Origin: Thermomonas fusca DSM 15424
Lineage (GTDB): Bacteria > Pseudomonadota > Gammaproteobacteria > Xanthomonadales > Xanthomonadaceae
Direction of reading: 5' to 3'
NCBI RefSeq assembly: GCF_000423885.1
Contig: NZ_KE384101.1
Span: forward strand, 1-64,000
DNA length: 64,000 bases
The notes under the pieces are model-generated. The model did not search any database, was not told where the DNA came from, and worked only from the letters and a program-made list of their open reading frames with translations. Positions 62,100 to 64,000 of this stretch are shown here, one piece after another. The translations under genes and the position numbers were made by a program. Positions within the stretch are counted from its first letter, which is position 1; each line of letters starts with the position of its first letter.

Positions 62100-64000
62100 A
62101 TGAACTGGCTCAACGAAATGCTGCAGAACGATCCCGATCCGCAGGAATCCCGCGAGTGGATCGAGTCGCTGAAGGCGGTCATCGACCATGACGGCCCGCA
62201 GCGCGCGCACCAGCTGCTGGAGAGCATGGTCGAAATGACCCGCCGCGCCGGCACCCACCTGCCGTTCGCGCCGACCACCGCCTACATCAACACCATCCCC
62301 GCGCACATGGAGCCGCGGATGCCGGGCGACGCGCACCTGGAATGGCGGATCCGCTCGATGATCCGCTGGAACGCGATGGCCATGGTGGTGCGCGCCAACC
62401 GCAAGCCGGGTTCGCTGGGCGGCCACATCGCCAGCTTCGCCAGCTCGGCCACGCTGTACGACGTCGGCTTCAACCACTTCTGGCGCGCGCCGTCCGACCA
62501 GCACCCGGGCGATCTGCTCTACATCCAGGGCCACAGCTCGCCGGGCATCTATGCCCGCGCGTTCATGGAAGGCCGGTTCAGCGAATCGCAGCTGGACAGC
62601 TTCCGCATGGAAGTGGACGGCCGCGGTATTTCCAGCTATCCGCACCCGTGGCTGATGCCGGATTTCTGGCAGACCCCCACCGTCAGCATGGGCCTGGGCC
62701 CGCTGGCCGCGATCTACCAGGCGCGCAGCTGGAAGTACCTGGAAGCGCGCGGGCTGATGCCGAAGACCGACCGCAAGGTGTGGTGCTTCCTCGGCGACGG
62801 CGAAACCGACGAGCCGGAATCGCTGGGCGCCATTGGCGTTGCCGGCCGCGAAGGGCTGGACAACCTGGTGTTCGTCATCAACTGCAACCTGCAGCGCCTG
62901 GACGGCCCGGTGCGCGGCAACGGCAAGATCATCCAGGAGCTGGAAGGCCAGTTCCGCGGCGCCGGCTGGAACGTCATCAAGACCATCTGGGGCAGCTACT
63001 GGGACCCGCTGCTGGCCAAGGACACCAACGGCGTCCTGCGCAAGATCATGATGGAGACCGTCGACGGCGAGTACCAGAACTGCAAGGCTTTCGGCGGCGC
63101 TTACACCCGCGAGCATTTCTTCGGCAAATCCCCGGAAACGCTGGCGATGGTGTCCAGCCTGAGCGACGACGACATCTGGCGCCTCAACCGCGGCGGCCAC
63201 GACCCGCACAAGGTGTACGCGGCCTACGACGCGGCGGTGAAGACCACCGGCCAGCCCACCGTGATCCTGGCCAAGACGGTCAAGGGCTACGGCATGGGCA
63301 GCGCGGGCGAGGCGCTCAATCCCACCCACCAGACCAAGAAGCTGGACAACGACGCGGTGCGCGCGTTCCGCGACCGCTTCCAGCTGCCGATCAGCGACGA
63401 TGCGCTGCGCGACGGCGAAGTGCCGTTCTACCGCCCGGACGAGAAGTCGCCGGAAATGGAGTACATGCGCGATCGCCGCGCCGCCCTCGGTGGGCATCTG
63501 CCGCAGCGCCGGCGCAAGGCCAGCCAGGCGCTGGAAGTGCCGCCGCTGGCGACCTTCGAGCGCCTGCTCAAGTCCACCGGCGAGCGCGAGATCAGCACCA
63601 CCATGGCGTTCGTGCAGATGTTCAACATCATCCTGCGCGACAAGCAGGTCGGCCCGCGCTGCGTGCCGATCGTGGCCGACGAAGCCCGCACCTTCGGCAT
63701 GGAAGGGCTGTTCCGCCAGCTCGGCATCTATGCCCCGCAGGGCCAGAAGTACAAGCCGGTGGACGCCGACCAGCTGATGTTCTACCGCGAGGACGCGGCC
63801 GGGCAGGTGCTGGAGGAGGGCATCACCGAGGCCGGCGCGTTCGCCAGCTGGATGGCGCTGGCCACCGCCTACAGCAGCAGCGACCTGCAGATGCTGCCGT
63901 TCTACATCTACTACTCGATGTTCGGCTTCCAGCGCGTGGGCGACTTCGCCTGGCAGGCCGGCGACATGCGCGCGCGCGGCTTCGTGCTGGGCGGCACCGC
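62100..64000 (+). CDS. aceE: Pyruvate dehydrogenase E1 component, homodimeric type (5' part)
   Basis: The first 633 codons of aceE; the window ends inside it. E1 decarboxylates pyruvate and reductively acetylates the lipoyl groups of E2. The sequence starts MNWLNEMLQNDPDPQESREW and has the E1p blocks GGHIASFASSATLYDVGFNHFWR, the thiamine-diphosphate motif GDGETDEPES...NCNLQRLDGPV, and AFGGAYTREHFFGK. GGAG about 10 nt upstream supports the ATG at 62100. With ppc and maeB it completes a PEP/pyruvate/malate node in this window. aceF probably follows outside the window. Confidence 0.97.
   Translation, partial: MNWLNEMLQNDPDPQESREWIESLKAVIDHDGPQRAHQLLESMVEMTRRAGTHLPFAPTTAYINTIPAHMEPRMPGDAHLEWRIRSMIRWNAMAMVVRANRKPGSLGGHIASFASSATLYDVGFNHFWRAPSDQHPGDLLYIQGHSSPGIYARAFMEGRFSESQLDSFRMEVDGRGISSYPHPWLMPDFWQTPTVSMGLGPLAAIYQARSWKYLEARGLMPKTDRKVWCFLGDGETDEPESLGAIGVAGREGLDNLVFVINCNLQRLDGPVRGNGKIIQELEGQFRGAGWNVIKTIWGSYWDPLLAKDTNGVLRKIMMETVDGEYQNCKAFGGAYTREHFFGKSPETLAMVSSLSDDDIWRLNRGGHDPHKVYAAYDAAVKTTGQPTVILAKTVKGYGMGSAGEALNPTHQTKKLDNDAVRAFRDRFQLPISDDALRDGEVPFYRPDEKSPEMEYMRDRRAALGGHLPQRRRKASQALEVPPLATFERLLKSTGEREISTTMAFVQMFNIILRDKQVGPRCVPIVADEARTFGMEGLFRQLGIYAPQGQKYKPVDADQLMFYREDAAGQVLEEGITEAGAFASWMALATAYSSSDLQMLPFYIYYSMFGFQRVGDFAWQAGDMRARGFVLGGT

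Noticed and set aside
62055..63497. A 480-codon minus-strand frame opposite aceE
   Set aside because: Antisense to an unambiguous pyruvate dehydrogenase E1 frame that runs to the window end.

Overview
This is a GC-rich, gene-dense stretch of bacterial chromosome. The gene set and its order point to a gammaproteobacterium of the Xanthomonadaceae/Lysobacteraceae (Lysobacter, Luteimonas, Thermomonas, Pseudoxanthomonas type). The pointers are gpmI-envC-ctpA; an aa3 oxidase locus ctaC-ctaD-(45 aa ORF)-ctaG-ctaE / DUF2909 / SURF1-ctaA-ctaB; a plant-type glutamate-cysteine ligase; a Grx4-rhodanese fusion; a short AMP nucleosidase; and homodimeric AceE. The assignment is inference from gene content, because no rRNA or tRNA gene is visible. 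Nothing looks like a prophage, insertion sequence, integron or CRISPR array. No gene-free stretch exceeds 300 bases.

Layout. 1-8.1 kb: a terminator, a MAPEG membrane protein, an M28 peptidase lipoprotein and a beta-solenoid exported protein (all minus), then gpmI-envC-ctpA (plus) and a rhomboid protease. 8.1-13 kb: a FadL-type outer-membrane channel with a palindromic operator candidate, and PutA. 13-23 kb: the cytochrome c oxidase structural and assembly genes behind two FNR-like boxes. The second half runs through haem O/A synthesis into alkB and an Ada-like methyltransferase without its usual N-terminal domain. 23-26 kb: a macromolecular-synthesis cluster rpsU-yqeY-GNAT-dnaG (minus), without rpoD. 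26-30.4 kb: tsaD, then the coupled set folB-SDR-PTPS-midA-vanZ. 30.4-38.5 kb: cca, slt, a TSUP permease, the envelope-redox group cytochrome c4-dsbA-dsbA2-EEP (minus), and engB.

38.7-46.2 kb: gshA, ppc and the glutathione-dependent formaldehyde pathway (S-hydroxymethylglutathione dehydrogenase plus S-formylglutathione hydrolase), a REP-like doublet and a Dph6-like PP-loop ATPase. 46.2-54.5 kb: DegV, a tandem of exported amidohydrolases (one apparently catalytically dead), AMP nucleosidase, a Grx-IscA-like-rhodanese fusion, a GDSL hydrolase whose start codon abuts a 24-bp inverted-repeat element, and AlaA. 54.6-64 kb: rsgA overlapping a DUF1704 zinc-metallopeptidase-like gene, a D-amino-acid dehydrogenase with GltS, malic enzyme, and the 5' part of aceE, cut by the window end.

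The content is mostly core metabolism and envelope function: respiration, thiol/redox chemistry, pterin/folate supply, anaplerosis (ppc, maeB, aceE) and alkylation/formaldehyde defence. I see no complete new system. The items most worth a second look are the folB-SDR-PTPS cluster, whose PTPS lacks the usual catalytic Cys; the inverted repeat that supplies the N-terminus of the GDSL hydrolase; the HExxxH-containing DUF1704 protein translationally coupled to rsgA; and the haem-synthesis operon running into DNA-alkylation repair.
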